Shown one piece after another: positions 47,019-57,989 of a DNA stretch of 64,000 nt. Every line of letters starts with the position of its first letter. Position 1 is the stretch's first letter. A program made the position numbers and the translations under genes. Location: positions 13,702,192-13,766,191 of the forward strand of contig OY848917.1 in assembly GCA_963693285.1 (NCBI GenBank), given 5' to 3'. The notes below the pieces were generated by a model that had not been told where the DNA came from, ran no database searches, and saw only the letters and a program-made list of their open reading frames with translations. The DNA is from Xestospongia muta (lineage: Eukaryota; Porifera; Demospongiae; Haplosclerida; Petrosiidae).

Positions 47019-47425
47019 AGTAGTATGACTAACAACAATTTGGTTTAATTAGACTAGCAAGCAGTTTGTAAGTGGTCGGCCCTATGACTGATAGGAACAC
47101 GGACCTTTTTTTGTTAGCATCTTGAATGCTATTTGCGTCCTTGAAGTGACCAAGCCTCTCTGCATACTGCTCCCTGCTTCCCCTACTTGTCCTATCTGTA
47201 CTTGCATGTTATCCGACCCTCGTCGCCAATGTGATATTTCTATAATCTTGAACGGGAAGAGAGAACCCAACAATATAATACAATACAAATATATTCAAAT
47301 AGAACAAAACCGAACAGAACAACAACTGACAACAAACAGGAAATGCATATGCTTTTATAATATCAAAGCCATACAACTGTAACTAACAAGTAGTATGACT
47401 AACAGCAATTCGGTTTCATTAGACA
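47019..47425 (-). mobile_element. LTR-retrotransposon fragment (LTR end, primer site, start of gag)
   Basis: On the minus strand a TATAAAAG box (about 47357) leads to an LTR-like 3' end ...AAATATCACA, directly followed by TTGGCGACGAGGG (primer-binding-site-like, 47228-47217) and a short open frame (MQVQIGQVGEAGSSMQRGL). The TGG-start and position are what Ty3/gypsy-type elements have. A 37-bp direct repeat (47019-47055 and 47389-47425, three mismatches) flanks the piece. No pol is present. Confidence 0.5.
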
Positions 47426-47525
47426 TAATCTATTTGATTTTGAGGATGAAGATCTTTATGACAAAAAAGATAAATGATCCTGAAATTATTTTGACATACG
47501 GAAAGACATATGGAAGCAAAACAAG

Positions 47526-48428
47526 CAGTGGCATAGCTAGGGATGTGTGATTGGTAAGGCAAGGAGGGTGATTGGTGCGCTTCGTGCACCGAAAATTTTT
47601 TCGAGTAATTAATATTCATTAGAAGGCGTGGCTACACCTCTTAATTAAAGATAAGTATTATATATGTAAGTACAATTCTACGGTTAACACTACCACTACG
47701 GCTGAATTCTTCCACCACTTCTTACAAAGATATGTTCTTAGATAAGTCTTTTTCAATGGACAAGATAGCAAGGTTAGACAGTCTATCATTTGACATTGTG
47801 AATCTCCGGTATGTTTTTATCCTCTTAAGGGCTGAAAAACTCCGTTGACACTCTGCAGTACTTAACTGCAATTGTCTGTGTAATTTGTAAGAGTTTCAAT
47901 AGAGAAGGAAAAGCAGCCTTTAACTAATAAACTTCATGGATAACATAATTAAGGCTAGTCATATCCTTGTCTTTGAGGGCTCGCTTTGCCAAGACTGTCT
48001 CCATTGCAATGGTATCAAGACAAGAAAGAAGTTTTCCCGAAAAATTTCTTAAGGGAAAAGTTATGCCTCTTGGCCGAACAGGTGAGAAAGCTGGGCCTTG
48101 TGCAACGTCGGGTGGTACCTGGCTCTCACATGACATGGAAGGTGATGAAGAGGATGGTGAGCTGGCACTGGGAGAACCCGGAGAAGAACATTCGCGAGTA
48201 CGAGAAGATTGGACTGATTGGCTACAATTGTAAATGTCAGCTGCCTCGACGTGTTGACTCACGTTGATAAGGTGGGACATGCCACACCCTTAGTTCTACT
48301 TAATTTATTACTAATTATATTATCATTAATGAGCATGAATATAATTAAATACAATATCGATTGCTAGGGCCTATAAAGCTATTGGTAGGGCCCGGGCCCT
48401 ACCTGGCCCGGGCTTGGCTACGCCACTG
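47526..48428 (-). mobile_element. hAT deletion derivative, 903 bp, with TSD
   Basis: Ends CAGTGGCATAGCTA (47526) and inverted CAGTGGCGTAGCCA (to 48428), flanked by a perfect AAAACAAG (47518-47525 and 48429-48436). The GC-rich palindromic stretch GGGCCCGGGCCC sits at 48388-48400. Confidence 0.95.
47640..48280 (-). pseudogene. hAT (ZMYM/TTF-type) transposase, ends only
   Basis: From 48280: MSHLINVSQHVEAADIYNCS, a Ser/Pro-rich N-terminal stretch and VRPRGITFP. It then jumps to SGKLLSCLDTIAMETVLAKR and, after a frameshift near 47890, LQLSTAECQRSFSALKRIKT, YRRFTMSNDRLSNLAILSIE: the dimerisation core. The TTF finger and catalytic domain are deleted. Confidence 0.75.
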
Positions 48429-48436
48429 AAAACAAG

Positions 48437-49300
48437 TAGCTTCAATACAAGTTTGTAAGATGTGATATATGTGATGGAATGGAGTGTAAAATTACTATAT
48501 ATGCTTGGTGGTTAGATTCCTGTGTATAGATACAAATCCTTGTGATCTTTCCATCATAGCAAGTACAGTCCCTTTACTTTAATCCTCAAATACAAGTATT
48601 TTGGTAACATCTATTGAAACTTTTTGTTATGGCTCATTTATTCATTTTTGGGTTTCACAAGGAAAATATCCTTCTTTTTTGTGGACTGTGGGATATGATG
48701 CAGAGAAGCATACTATATACACATTTTTTTTTCAATGTAGGTAAATGACAGTAACATTACTCATGCACAGTTACATGAAATAATAAATAAAAAGGGCATT
48801 TCACTCAACAAAGTGCTTTGTGGCTCTTATATTGTACTATATTACCTATATTTATTATTTGGGAATTGAGGTAGATGATACAGTAGTTGCTTGTACTGCT
48901 GACTTACCAGTTTGTGCTTTAGTAGCTAATATGAAATACTTTTTTTGGCGAATATTCTTGCCACATTCTACTGACAAATGGTGATATAACACATGGAGTG
49001 GAATCTCTCTTCATCTTGTGTGGCCAATTGATACTTTGCATCATTACTTTTTTTCAAATGTACTTGTACTTTACTTAAGTCCAAATTAACTTGGCCCCAT
49101 GTCTGACCGATAACAACCGATTCAATGATTCAAAGTTTCTTTTGCTGACTGTTACTCAATTCTCTTATAATGCCTTAACAATAGACAGTACATGACCTCT
49201 ATTTGTGCTTTTATCTTCACCTCCATTCCCTTATTCCATTTCATCATAACTCGTTTCATTTTCATTGTTTCATTTTTCACTGTTATCTGTCCTTTCATTT
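48437..49300. other. No gene seen
   Basis: AT-rich; continues into the pogo remnant at 49310. Confidence 0.35.
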
Positions 49301-49309
49301 GCATCTATT

Positions 49310-49600
49310 ACACATCCTTAAAATCTTCCATTAGGAGCACAAACTTGTAGTGAAATTGCATCAGGATTATATAGATGAATACTGGTATACTTAAAGCTGG
49401 ACAAGGCATGCTGTGGTTTACTGCCATTACTCCAAGCTTTTGATAATAAAGATTGAAAGTCAATTTTGTTGCTGGCTTGATTTCCCTTTAAGTGAAGTTT
49501 TCTGCCACTTCCCTCTGCTTTGAGCAGTCTAAACAGAACTACCTCTTATGTCATGCTACTGCTAAGTAGTGTATACTTCACCTAGCAAAGGACACACTAA
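49310..49600 (-). pseudogene. pogo-type transposase C-terminal remnant
   Basis: The minus strand reads LKAEGSGRKLHLKGNQASNK, then IDFQSLLSKAWSNGSKPQHA, LSSFKYTSIHLYNPDAI. The FxxLLxKAW...(GT)xI.xYNPxAI pattern is the C-terminal end of DDE_1/pogo proteins with a CENP-B-like architecture. Nothing else of the element is visible. Confidence 0.5.
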
Positions 49601-50500
49601 CTTGTAAAGGCAGAGTAGCAATAAATATTGGTGAAATACCTTTGCACATTTTTATTAGTAAAAATTTTCAGGTACATTTAAAAGTTTCAAATGAATACGA
49701 ATCTGTCGTTTTTCACCCAAAAAGTTTTTCCATGGAACTAGGACTTGGTTCTGTTTGTTGTGACAATGTTATAAGACTACTATACATACTGACTTGCATT
49801 TCCAGAACCATTTAAAACCATTCAAAACCATTCAATTTTCACATATCTTACCTGCTACATCCACATGACTCAGACTACTGTGTAACTCAGGAAACTGGCT
49901 TTCAAATGATACATAATATTACAGGATTATTATTACAAATATGTGGAATAATAATAAAATTAACACATACATTTAGACATTTAACTTATAACAATATCAA
50001 AGATGTCAAGCTATTATTCTTTTCAGTCGCTATATATTACCAACTTTGTGTAAAAATGTTAAATACAAAACAAGAAGAGTAGAAAGGGAGATGGAAGAGG
50101 GTATTGATAGTGTTAGAAGAGAAGAAATGACAGCTTATCATCCAAGATATGTTGCAATATAGTATACTCTAGGAATCCTTTGTCAATTATGATGTAGGAT
50201 GTCTAAGGTAAACTGAAATAGGTAATCAAAGCTTGTGCTTAGTTAAAATATGAAATTTATGGCTTCAGTTTTTGGAAAAATAACGTATTAGGTGCCTAGT
50301 CATCACCAACATCTATGTCAGAAGTATAGGCCAAGAGCTTCCTTAATTGTAGTGAGAATTATTACTGTGCATACATCCTCACATCATTATTTATATGCTA
50401 ATTATCTTTATCAATGGTACTTCATGTAATGGTGAAAACTTAAATACAGGAACCAATATATGAAATCATGATTTTTGCATCAATAATTACAAAACCTACA

Positions 50501-50700
50501 TTAGATATATTTCACTTCTGTTTTCCTTTGTGTTGGTCTGGAGGAAAGGACTGGAGAGTCTTGATATGAGTTCCTGGACTCCACTGGGATATTTGCAAGC
50601 AAACTTTTCATTTCTGCTTTTATGGAGTCGTGCAAAAGTATTGTGTGGGCATTCTTTGAATTGCTGTATGTCCCATGCTCCCACATTTCACCTCCAGTGA
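50501..50700 (-). other. Candidate exon, product unknown
   Basis: A minus-strand frame, TFTGGEMWEHGTYSNSKNAH, then TILLHDSIKAEMKSLLANIP and QDSPVLSSRPTQRKTEVKYI, ends at 50501. A possible 51-nt intron (GTAGGC to AAGTAG, about 50757-50707) precedes it. Composition looks coding, but no family is recognised and no further exons were found. Confidence 0.3.
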
Positions 50701-52454
50701 ATGTCTACTTTGTTAAAATGAAAAATTCAAACACTAAAGCCTACCTTGTTGTAATTACCACTTAAATCAGGTAGGATATTAAATTTATCAAGCTTATTTA
50801 CCTCAACTTAGCTTCAGAGTAAATCAAACTGATGCAGCTGCTAGCCATTATTAAAATTAATGTCACTACCTGGGCAAACGTGTCTGCAGTACTTTCGCAC
50901 TGTTGTGCGTTAATACTGCAATATGTGCATAATAGGAATATAATGCGAGAGTGTTGTTTCAACTGAGATCATGGGCTAACTCACGCAACTGTAGTGCATA
51001 ACAAACAAATACTCTCTCGCAGTTCTATCATGATATTCTATCCGTTGATATTGCAATCTTTAGACAAGCAATAGCTATGTTTGGTGGTCATGGCATATTC
51101 TGGACACTTCATTAACAAAAAACAACTTTATCACATCTTAACAAGCTGTCAATTTCAATTAGTTTATAGTTGGATGGAAAACACTCTCAGATCATTAGTG
51201 AGCTTAATTGAACTTGTAGTTTTCACTCAATAGTCAAACTCCTTATGCACCTGAATCCTAACCTTCTGTATATTGTTGCGGACAATTATCAATAATGCTA
51301 TATATATTATAGTATAAAAACAAATGTTAGCTTAGTAATAATAATGAAAACTTTCCAATGATTATTATAATAATTATATATGTGACCTAACATGCAATAT
51401 CCATATTCATATGTGTGTACTTTACAATAGAGGGCTAGCGAGACCTTCCTGTCACAGTACATTCTTTAATTCATTTAATATCAATTCAATGAAACCTAAA
51501 TATTTGATGAGACACTGGAATTGAACAGTTTCTTATTCGTCTTTCTGGCTCCTATGCCGATATCTTATATGAGCATTTAATTGGGTCTTCTTTCTTCCAT
51601 CTTCTTTCTTCTTTTTTAAATAGCTTGAGTCCATTTGGGTATCTTTTGTGAACATGATCTATTATTTGCAAGGAAAAAAGTAGTAATTCTCTTATTTCAT
51701 ATTACAAGTCTACCTAACTTTATATCCAAGTAACATTTTTCTGCAATATGCCAAACAACTCAAAACTTGGTAGTGTTTGTATCAAAATTGATGAATTGTT
51801 GAAAAGATTGAAGTATGCTGGTCAATGTCTGTATGTCATTATGACTTGTAACATGAACATCATTTGTAACTTGACCATCACTGTAAACGGAAGTAGCTCA
51901 CGTGACGTTTTCCCATTCAAAATGTACTGACTGTCGGCAAATCTTTGATTTGCATCCGTGTTTGCCTACAAAATGGCTGTTTTTGTAGTAGTACTGGGTG
52001 GAGAGATAATTTGTCATTATCGCTGTTAGCATTAAAGGGCGTGCATTCAATAAAAGCAATGTGTTCACATTCATCTCAAAGTATGTTCGTCTGTGAAGGT
52101 TTCTGTCTACTTATTTATGCTTTAGACTGTCAAGAAGTCCGACATTGCCCCCATTGAATTGTTTGTGTTACTCTAGGTAAGGCATCATTAAAGTATTTGA
52201 GTTGTGTCATTGACCATACACTGTACACTAATGGGTAATTGGACCTAACATATAAACAAGACAGTAGCATGTTTTCAGGCATCCAAATGACTGATTATTT
52301 GGCCAAAGTTACCCCTACTTTGTGTTCCTACTTTGAGTTAGTGATAAAAAGCTCAGGTCCAGGGTTTACATGCCCTATAAGGCAATAGTATCTGAATGGA
52401 TTGGCTATATTAACTTAGTCTTTCTATAGACCTGACAACTGAAGATCAGGGAAC

Positions 52455-55392
52455 ATGCCTCGTAAAACAAGACTCTCCTATAAGAAGAGTTACGAGCGAA
52501 AGAGACAGGTAGAATATATCCAAATATATTTGTATGTGTATATAGAAGGACCAAGTTGTCGTTGAGACTGATGTTACACCTACTCCATCAGACACACCTA
52601 CTCCGTCAGACACCTACACCATCAGACACACCTACTCCATCAGACACATCTACTCTATCAGATAAACCTACTCTATCAGATGCATCTACTCTATCAGACG
52701 CTGACACATTTCAAGACGTTCCTCATGCATACTCTTTAGAAGATCTTCATAACTCCATTCCTGTTGCATTTCAAAGGCAGCCATGGACTGATCAGACAGA
52801 GAACTCTCAACCACTTTCACATATCCAATTATGTAAATTCAACTCCTCTCCTTTATCCTCCATGCCTCTATTAGTTGTTACACACTGCTTGACAGTGAAC
52901 AATGCCCTAGAATGGTTTCTCTCAGTGCACAACCACGAAGTGATACGAACGTCATGTCATATACTTTCCTCCATTCCAAGAAACTGACACCTGCAACTCT
53001 CATTAATCGGCTTCACCTGTTAGATTCTCTTAACGTTTGTGCTGGTCAGCCAGATGATAATTTTGTTGCTATGATAACAGCTAAGAAGGGAGTTTTAAAG
53101 GCTCGTGATGGAAGCACTGTGGCTATTTTAGATAAATATGCTCCTATTAGTCAAAATGGTCAACTAGTCACTCAAACTATTAGAAATGTGAAATGTGACC
53201 TCCTTACCTCTAAAAGAAAGTGCTATCCCTGTCAAGTTTACAGAGCAACTTTATGAACAGCATACAGGCGTTGGGTTAAACGATGTTCGAGTGCAATTAG
53301 TGATACAACAAGTCACACAAAGATCAGATACTTAAACACTCCTGAAAAGAAAGCAAAGTGTGTGAAACTGAAGAAAAGAGCTCAAGCAGCAGAAAAGGAG
53401 GTGCTAATCCTTCAGAAGATCGCGTCAATGACAAAGAAACAGGGAGAATGTGTGGACAGTAGTTTGCATGGTGATCTCCTCCACATAATGACAGAGAAAA
53501 CACCTGAGATAAATCAAGTGTATCCAGAGGGAAGTTTCAGCAGAATGTTTTGGGAGCAGCAATTACAGGCAGCTTCTGTTAAAGACCCTCGTCAAGTTCG
53601 TTGGCACCCAGTGACGATTCGTTGGTGTCTAAATTTAAAACTTTTGTCAAGTTCTGCATACCATGCAACTCGTAGTGCTGGTTTTATCAAGCTCCCTTCT
53701 GAGAGAACTCTACGGGATTACACTAACTATTTTAAGAGCAGGACAGGTTTTCAAGAGGAAGTAAATGAACAGTTGTACAAGGAAGCAAATATCATTGCAC
53801 TCTCAGCTAATCGAAAGTTCTGCGGTGTCATAATAGATGAGATGAAGGTGAAAGAAAATCTTGTCTATGATAAGTTCACTGGTGAGGTGGTGGGGTTCGT
53901 TAGTCTTGGTGACATTAATGATGAACTCTTAAGCTTGGAACGACAATGTACAACTGAGCAATATCATCCACCTATTGCTAAGTATCTCCTGGTTTTAATG
54001 GTGAGGGGGCTGTTTTTTAAGTTGGACTTTCCTTATGCTCATTTTGCAACTGACGGTATCACTGGTGAATTCCTTTTCCCAATAGTTTGGGAAGCTATTT
54101 GTCGAATTGAGAGAATTGGTTTGCAAGTTGTCTTTATTACTGCTGATGGTGCCAGTTCCAATCGTAAATTTTTCAGAATGCATGGTACAGGTAAGTTGGA
54201 CACAAAACACATACCTAGTCTACTATACATGACCCTGTGTTTTTAGGTGATGATCTAGTCTACAAGACTGAAAATCCTTTTGCAAAGGGAAAGTGCTTCA
54301 TTTACTTTATTTCAGACCCACCTCATTTAATGAAAACTATTAGAAATTGTTGGTCTCACTCAGGATTTAATGGAACACAATTAATGACTGTGAGTTTGGG
54401 TACAACATCATGACAATAGTGACTTACCCTATGTTTAAGAGAAATGGTAAGTTTATTGAGTGGAAACATCTGAGAGACCTCTATGACAAAGTATCGGAAA
54501 TGGCAGTCCAATCAAGAGGATTATCACTTCTGCCTAAACTCAAATATGAACACATCAACTTGACTTCATACAGTAGAATGAGAGTGTACCTAGCTACACA
54601 GGTACAGTACATGTATCAAATGCCTAGCTTATTGTTCGCAATATGTAGGTTTTAAGCAAGTCTGTTGCAGATGCCATGGCATATTTTGGTGATCCTGAAA
54701 CAGTGGAAACCGAGCACTTCATTCGACAATTTGATCGCTTTTTTGATTGCCTAAATGGACAGTCTTTCAGAGTGGGCAGTGAAAAGGAAGCCAGATCTGA
54801 AGCCATACACTAGTCCAAATGACGAAAGACTTCAAGTATGCCATTTTTTAGTTAATGAAAGATGTCTTCTTTAGTGGTTAGAAGAAGACTTCCTAGTATA
54901 CATAGAGGAATGGGTGGCCATAGTGAATGCAAATGATCAGTACACAGCAACAGAGAAAAATGTATCTGAGCAATGAGACCATTGAAGGTTTACGAATGAC
55001 AGGTACATGGAGATCCACTGACCATCATCATATACATGTACATAACATCAAGTTTGTAAATGTATTATTCCATGTAGTTAAGTCGTTCATAGAGATGACC
55101 AGATTCCTCTTGTGCCAGTCATCAGAAGGAGAAACATTGTTTCTGTTGAGAGAGAATCTCCCAAGATCCTCTTGAAAACTACTTCGGTGAACAGCGTAGT
55201 CGTGGTGGTCGATGTGATAACCCTTGCATAAAGGAGTGCCTACACAATGCTGTAGCAATTCGTGCACAGAAATCAATGGAACTTGACCATGTACAAGGAA
55301 ACTGTCGTAGAAAGATGCGTCTTGAGGATTGCGATATGGAAACCTTTAGTAAACCTCTACCCAAGTGCAAAAGAAGGAAGAAGAGAGTTTGA
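52455..55392 (+). pseudogene. P-element-type (THAP9-like) transposase
   Basis: Exon 1 (52455-52508, MPRKTRLSYKKSYERKRQ) joins 52546 across a 37-nt intron. Other introns: 54191-54246 (56 nt), 54389-54438 and about 54602-54649. Recognisable blocks: VCAGQPDDNFVAMI, YAPISQNGQL, KCYPCQVYRATL-stop-TAYRRWVKR, VRWHPVTIRWCLNLKLLSSS, LPSERTLRDYTNYFKS, FCGVIIDEMKVKENLVYDKF, FVSLGDINDELL, YAHFATDGITGEFLF, VVFITADGASSNRKFFRMHG, FIYFISDPPHLMKTIRN, NGKFIEWKHLRDLYDKV, LLPKLKYEHINLTSYSRMRV, FDRFFDCLNGQS, WLEEDFLVYIEEWVA, NETIEGLRMT and the acidic DPLENYFGEQRSRGG, followed by a basic tail. No THAP finger is seen. Lesions: 2-nt loss near 52610, frameshift near 52940, TGA 53254-53256, frameshifts near 54780 and 54960. 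Confidence 0.85.
52575..52700 (+). repeat. Coding minisatellite, 18-bp units (TPTPSD)
   Basis: Seven units of ACACCTACTCCATCAGAC in the N-terminal part of the P-like transposase encode TPTPSD and variants (STLSDA, KPTLSD). The third unit has lost 2 bp, which shifts the frame. Confidence 0.8.
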
Positions 55393-55399
55393 GTTTTGA

Positions 55400-55504
55400 A
55401 TTTATTATTACAGTACATTGATTATTACAGTACAGTACATTGAATACGGTACATTGAATACTACAGTACATTGATTATTACAGTACATCGAATACTATAC
55501 AATG
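55400..55504. repeat. Short minisatellite between convergent genes
   Basis: About six copies of ATTACAGTACATTGA with small changes (GAATACGGTACATTGAATAC). Confidence 0.8.
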
Positions 55505-55515
55505 TCATATACAGT

Positions 55516-56487
55516 TCATGTGTCCTTGTTAGTTAGCTCTTTTCTCAGTCGATGTGATTTCTTAGTACTTGTCTTATTGTATGTTTCCATCCATGTATTA
55601 ACTAGAGAGAACCCCCGAACAGTTACCCAAAGCTGTATTATTTCCTTCAGCAGTTCAATTGCAGCATCTTCAGAGTCAATGTCTTGAGATAGTAGAGTCC
55701 AATACCACTGAACATCTTCATTTTTCGTGACATTGTCTATCACCCTCTGTTTAAAGTCATCACATGATTTAGATGACTGCTTAACCACGTAAGTAGGAAG
55801 AAGGACGTTTACCTCCTTTTCAACTGCAATAAAGAAAATGTAGGCAAGGTTGTTCAAAGGAAATAAACCTCCACGATTAACTTTGCCAATCCATTCTTTA
55901 GTATAAGTTACCAAATCCTCATGATCATCATCACTATTGGTTGCCATATTCCCCAAACATTCAATAAATGTGTCAAATTTGTGTCCAGATCTCTTCTGAT
56001 ACTTCTTCAGTAGTACATGTGGTATGTAACAACCGATATACTGCAGAGCATTTAGTTCATCCTTACTCATTGATTCCTCAGCAGAACTAGATACATGAGG
56101 TTGGCTACTCCTAGGATGTTTTGAAGGTCACAGATTGTTGCAGTAGTTTGTCCTGATCATCATGTAGGTCTACTGACTTGAAAAATTCATCCCACATCTT
56201 ACTGTATTCTTTTGATATTCTAAATTGGTGAAAAGATGACCACATCTTTTCTCGTTTTGCTGACAGAGAACGATATTGTGAGCTATATTTAAGAAGTTCA
56301 TTCAGTGATATGAAACTAGTTTCTCACTGAAAACATCAAAACAATCTATACTGTCATTGGTTTCAGTGATTCTTTCTAAGATAAGTTTTCCCAGGACTTT
56401 CGTTTCCTCCATTCTAGGATACCCAGAGTGTAGCTCCTTCTCTTCAAATACACTTGAGATAGCACATCTAACAATCCCACTGGCCAT
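55516..56487 (-). pseudogene. Accessory gene of the P-like element (VNRGGLF protein)
   Basis: Start MASGIVRCAISSVFEEKELH at 56487; after a frameshift near 56310 it reads YRSLSAKREKMWSSFHQFRI, KEYSKMWDEFFKSV, then a stop near 56100 and a long open part from 56070: MSKDELNALQYIGCYIPHVL, LKKYQKRSGHKFDTFIECLG, YTKEWIGKVNRGGLFPLNNL, AYIFFIAVEKEVNVLLPTYV, EDVQWYWTLLSQDIDSEDAA, IELLKEIIQLWVTVRGFSLV, ending in a basic RLRKELTNKDT. A homologue sits next to the second P-like copy (60999-61710). No domain I know fits; similar C-termini are multicopy in sponges and cnidarians as I recall. Its paired position suggests a transposition accessory factor, which is inference. Confidence 0.6.
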
Positions 56488-56599
56488 ACTGTTGCATGTG
56501 CTATATACGGTATTTATTTAACGAAATATTCCTAATTTTCTTTATGACGTAGGGAGTCACGGATGATTCGCAAATTTACTTCCGTTTCCAATCCCTCCT

Positions 56600-57900
56600 T
56601 TACTTTATCTTTGGCTCGACACACCATATAGAGAGTGCTGAGTTTGTCCCGTGTAGCACACCTGATACAGTGTCAGAGACACACCTCAATATAAATGTGC
56701 CTTACACTCCTTAGTTAGTGTGTTATACACACCTTGAAAGGTGTTTGTATACACCTTATACAGTGTTTACACACTATATAATTGACATGACTGAAAACAT
56801 CTTTTTAAGAACCAAGTACAAAATTGAAATGCAATAAACTAATTGATGTGCGACAAAAAGTGACTGACTCATGCAGGTACCCTTTTAGGAGTCATTCCTA
56901 AGAAAACAAAACAAGTTATTACATCATTTAAGATAGTATATATTAAAAACATGAAAAGAGGACAACAAAGCCAGAGTATATCACTGTAAAAAATAAAGTG
57001 TGCTGAGCACACCATATATGGTGTGTGAGTCTTGTCCCATCTAGCACACCTTTTTTGGTGTGCTGTGCACACTTAATATGAAAGTGTGTTCAGCACACCA
57101 ACTTGGTGTGCTGAACACACCCAGGATGCTAGGATTGACTCTGCTTGTTCATATAAGCCACAGATCAATAATTGATAATAAAATGATAATTTACTAAATA
57201 AAGTTAAATGGAATGATTATAGTTTGTTGGTTACAAAATGTTAACAAAAATCAGGTTATATACGTGACATGAAATGACTAACTGTTGAATTGATCTTAGT
57301 GTTGAGGCCAAGGACTTTTATTTCAAGGAATGAAATTATTGCACCCTCTTGGACAGCAAATGTTGAATACATAAAACGAGGAAAGCAAAGTTAAAAGTAA
57401 GTCAAATTTGTTCTTAAGTTCAGTGACAATCACTTCTTAGGACTTACAGAAGAATTAACTTTTCATGGTTTGTTCTGATTTTGTCATGAAGGAGATAAGC
57501 AAATAGACATATTGCTGCTATACCAGCTACAAAACTATATGTTACCCGAACATCTAATTGTAAGCTACTTTTATCACAAATAGAAAAGTGTTCCAGTTGA
57601 TGACAAACTCGTGCATTACTTTCTTTTTCTCTCACATAATTTGAATATTTTTTGGGCCAACACCTTGCTCCAGATGTCATGAACTGTCATTTGGAGATGC
57701 TCATTGCCAATTACTCTAGCCGTCTCATCATATATCTTATAGAAAAAAGGGTATACTGTAAAAAAGAAAGTGTGATTTACACACCATATTAAGTGTGTCA
57801 GGTTTGTCCCAGCTGGCACACCACAAATGGTGTAACACACACACCCACTAGTATTGTGTGCTTTGTACACACTACAAAGTGTGTAATTCACACCAAGATG
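56600..57900. mobile_element. Three nested left ends of GTGTG-type elements
   Basis: Three similar blocks in one orientation: about 56615-56760, 56982-57120 (CACTGTAAAAAATAAAGTGT) and 57754-57900 (TACTGTAAAAAAGAAAGTGT). All share a core of the form GT(T/C)TTGTCCC followed by 4-6 bases and GCACACC, with many CACACC/GGTGTG copies. Between the second and third lies minus-strand coding-like sequence (IGNEHLQMTVHDIWSKVLAQ, KIFKLCERKRK, about 57740-57600). Confidence 0.55.
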
Positions 57901-57989
57901 AATAGAAAAGTTGCATTGATGTGAAACAAAAAATGAAATGATTACAAAAACTAATTGGTGCTTTGAATACATGAAATGAAATTGCTAAC

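Larger units (their letters stand above)
51879..56600. mobile_element. P/THAP9-like transposon with two convergent genes
   Basis: Contains a P-type transposase (plus, 52455-55392) convergent with a second gene (minus, 56487-55516). An 11-bp inverted repeat AAACGGAAGTA is found at 51885-51895 and, inverted, at 56577-56587, and the left copy is preceded by CACTGT. These probably lie at or near the ends, but no 8-bp duplication could be matched, and the right end seems cut by another element. Confidence 0.65.

Noticed and set aside
48388..48400. GGGCCCGGGCCC palindrome as a regulatory or terminator site
   Set aside because: It lies just inside the right end of the 903-bp hAT derivative and is best explained as its subterminal sequence.
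57444..57680. Minus-strand membrane-like peptide (FVAGIAAICLFAYLLHDK)
   Set aside because: It runs in another frame through a better candidate (DIWSKVLAQKIFKLCERKRK) that has a homologue at 58.6 kb.
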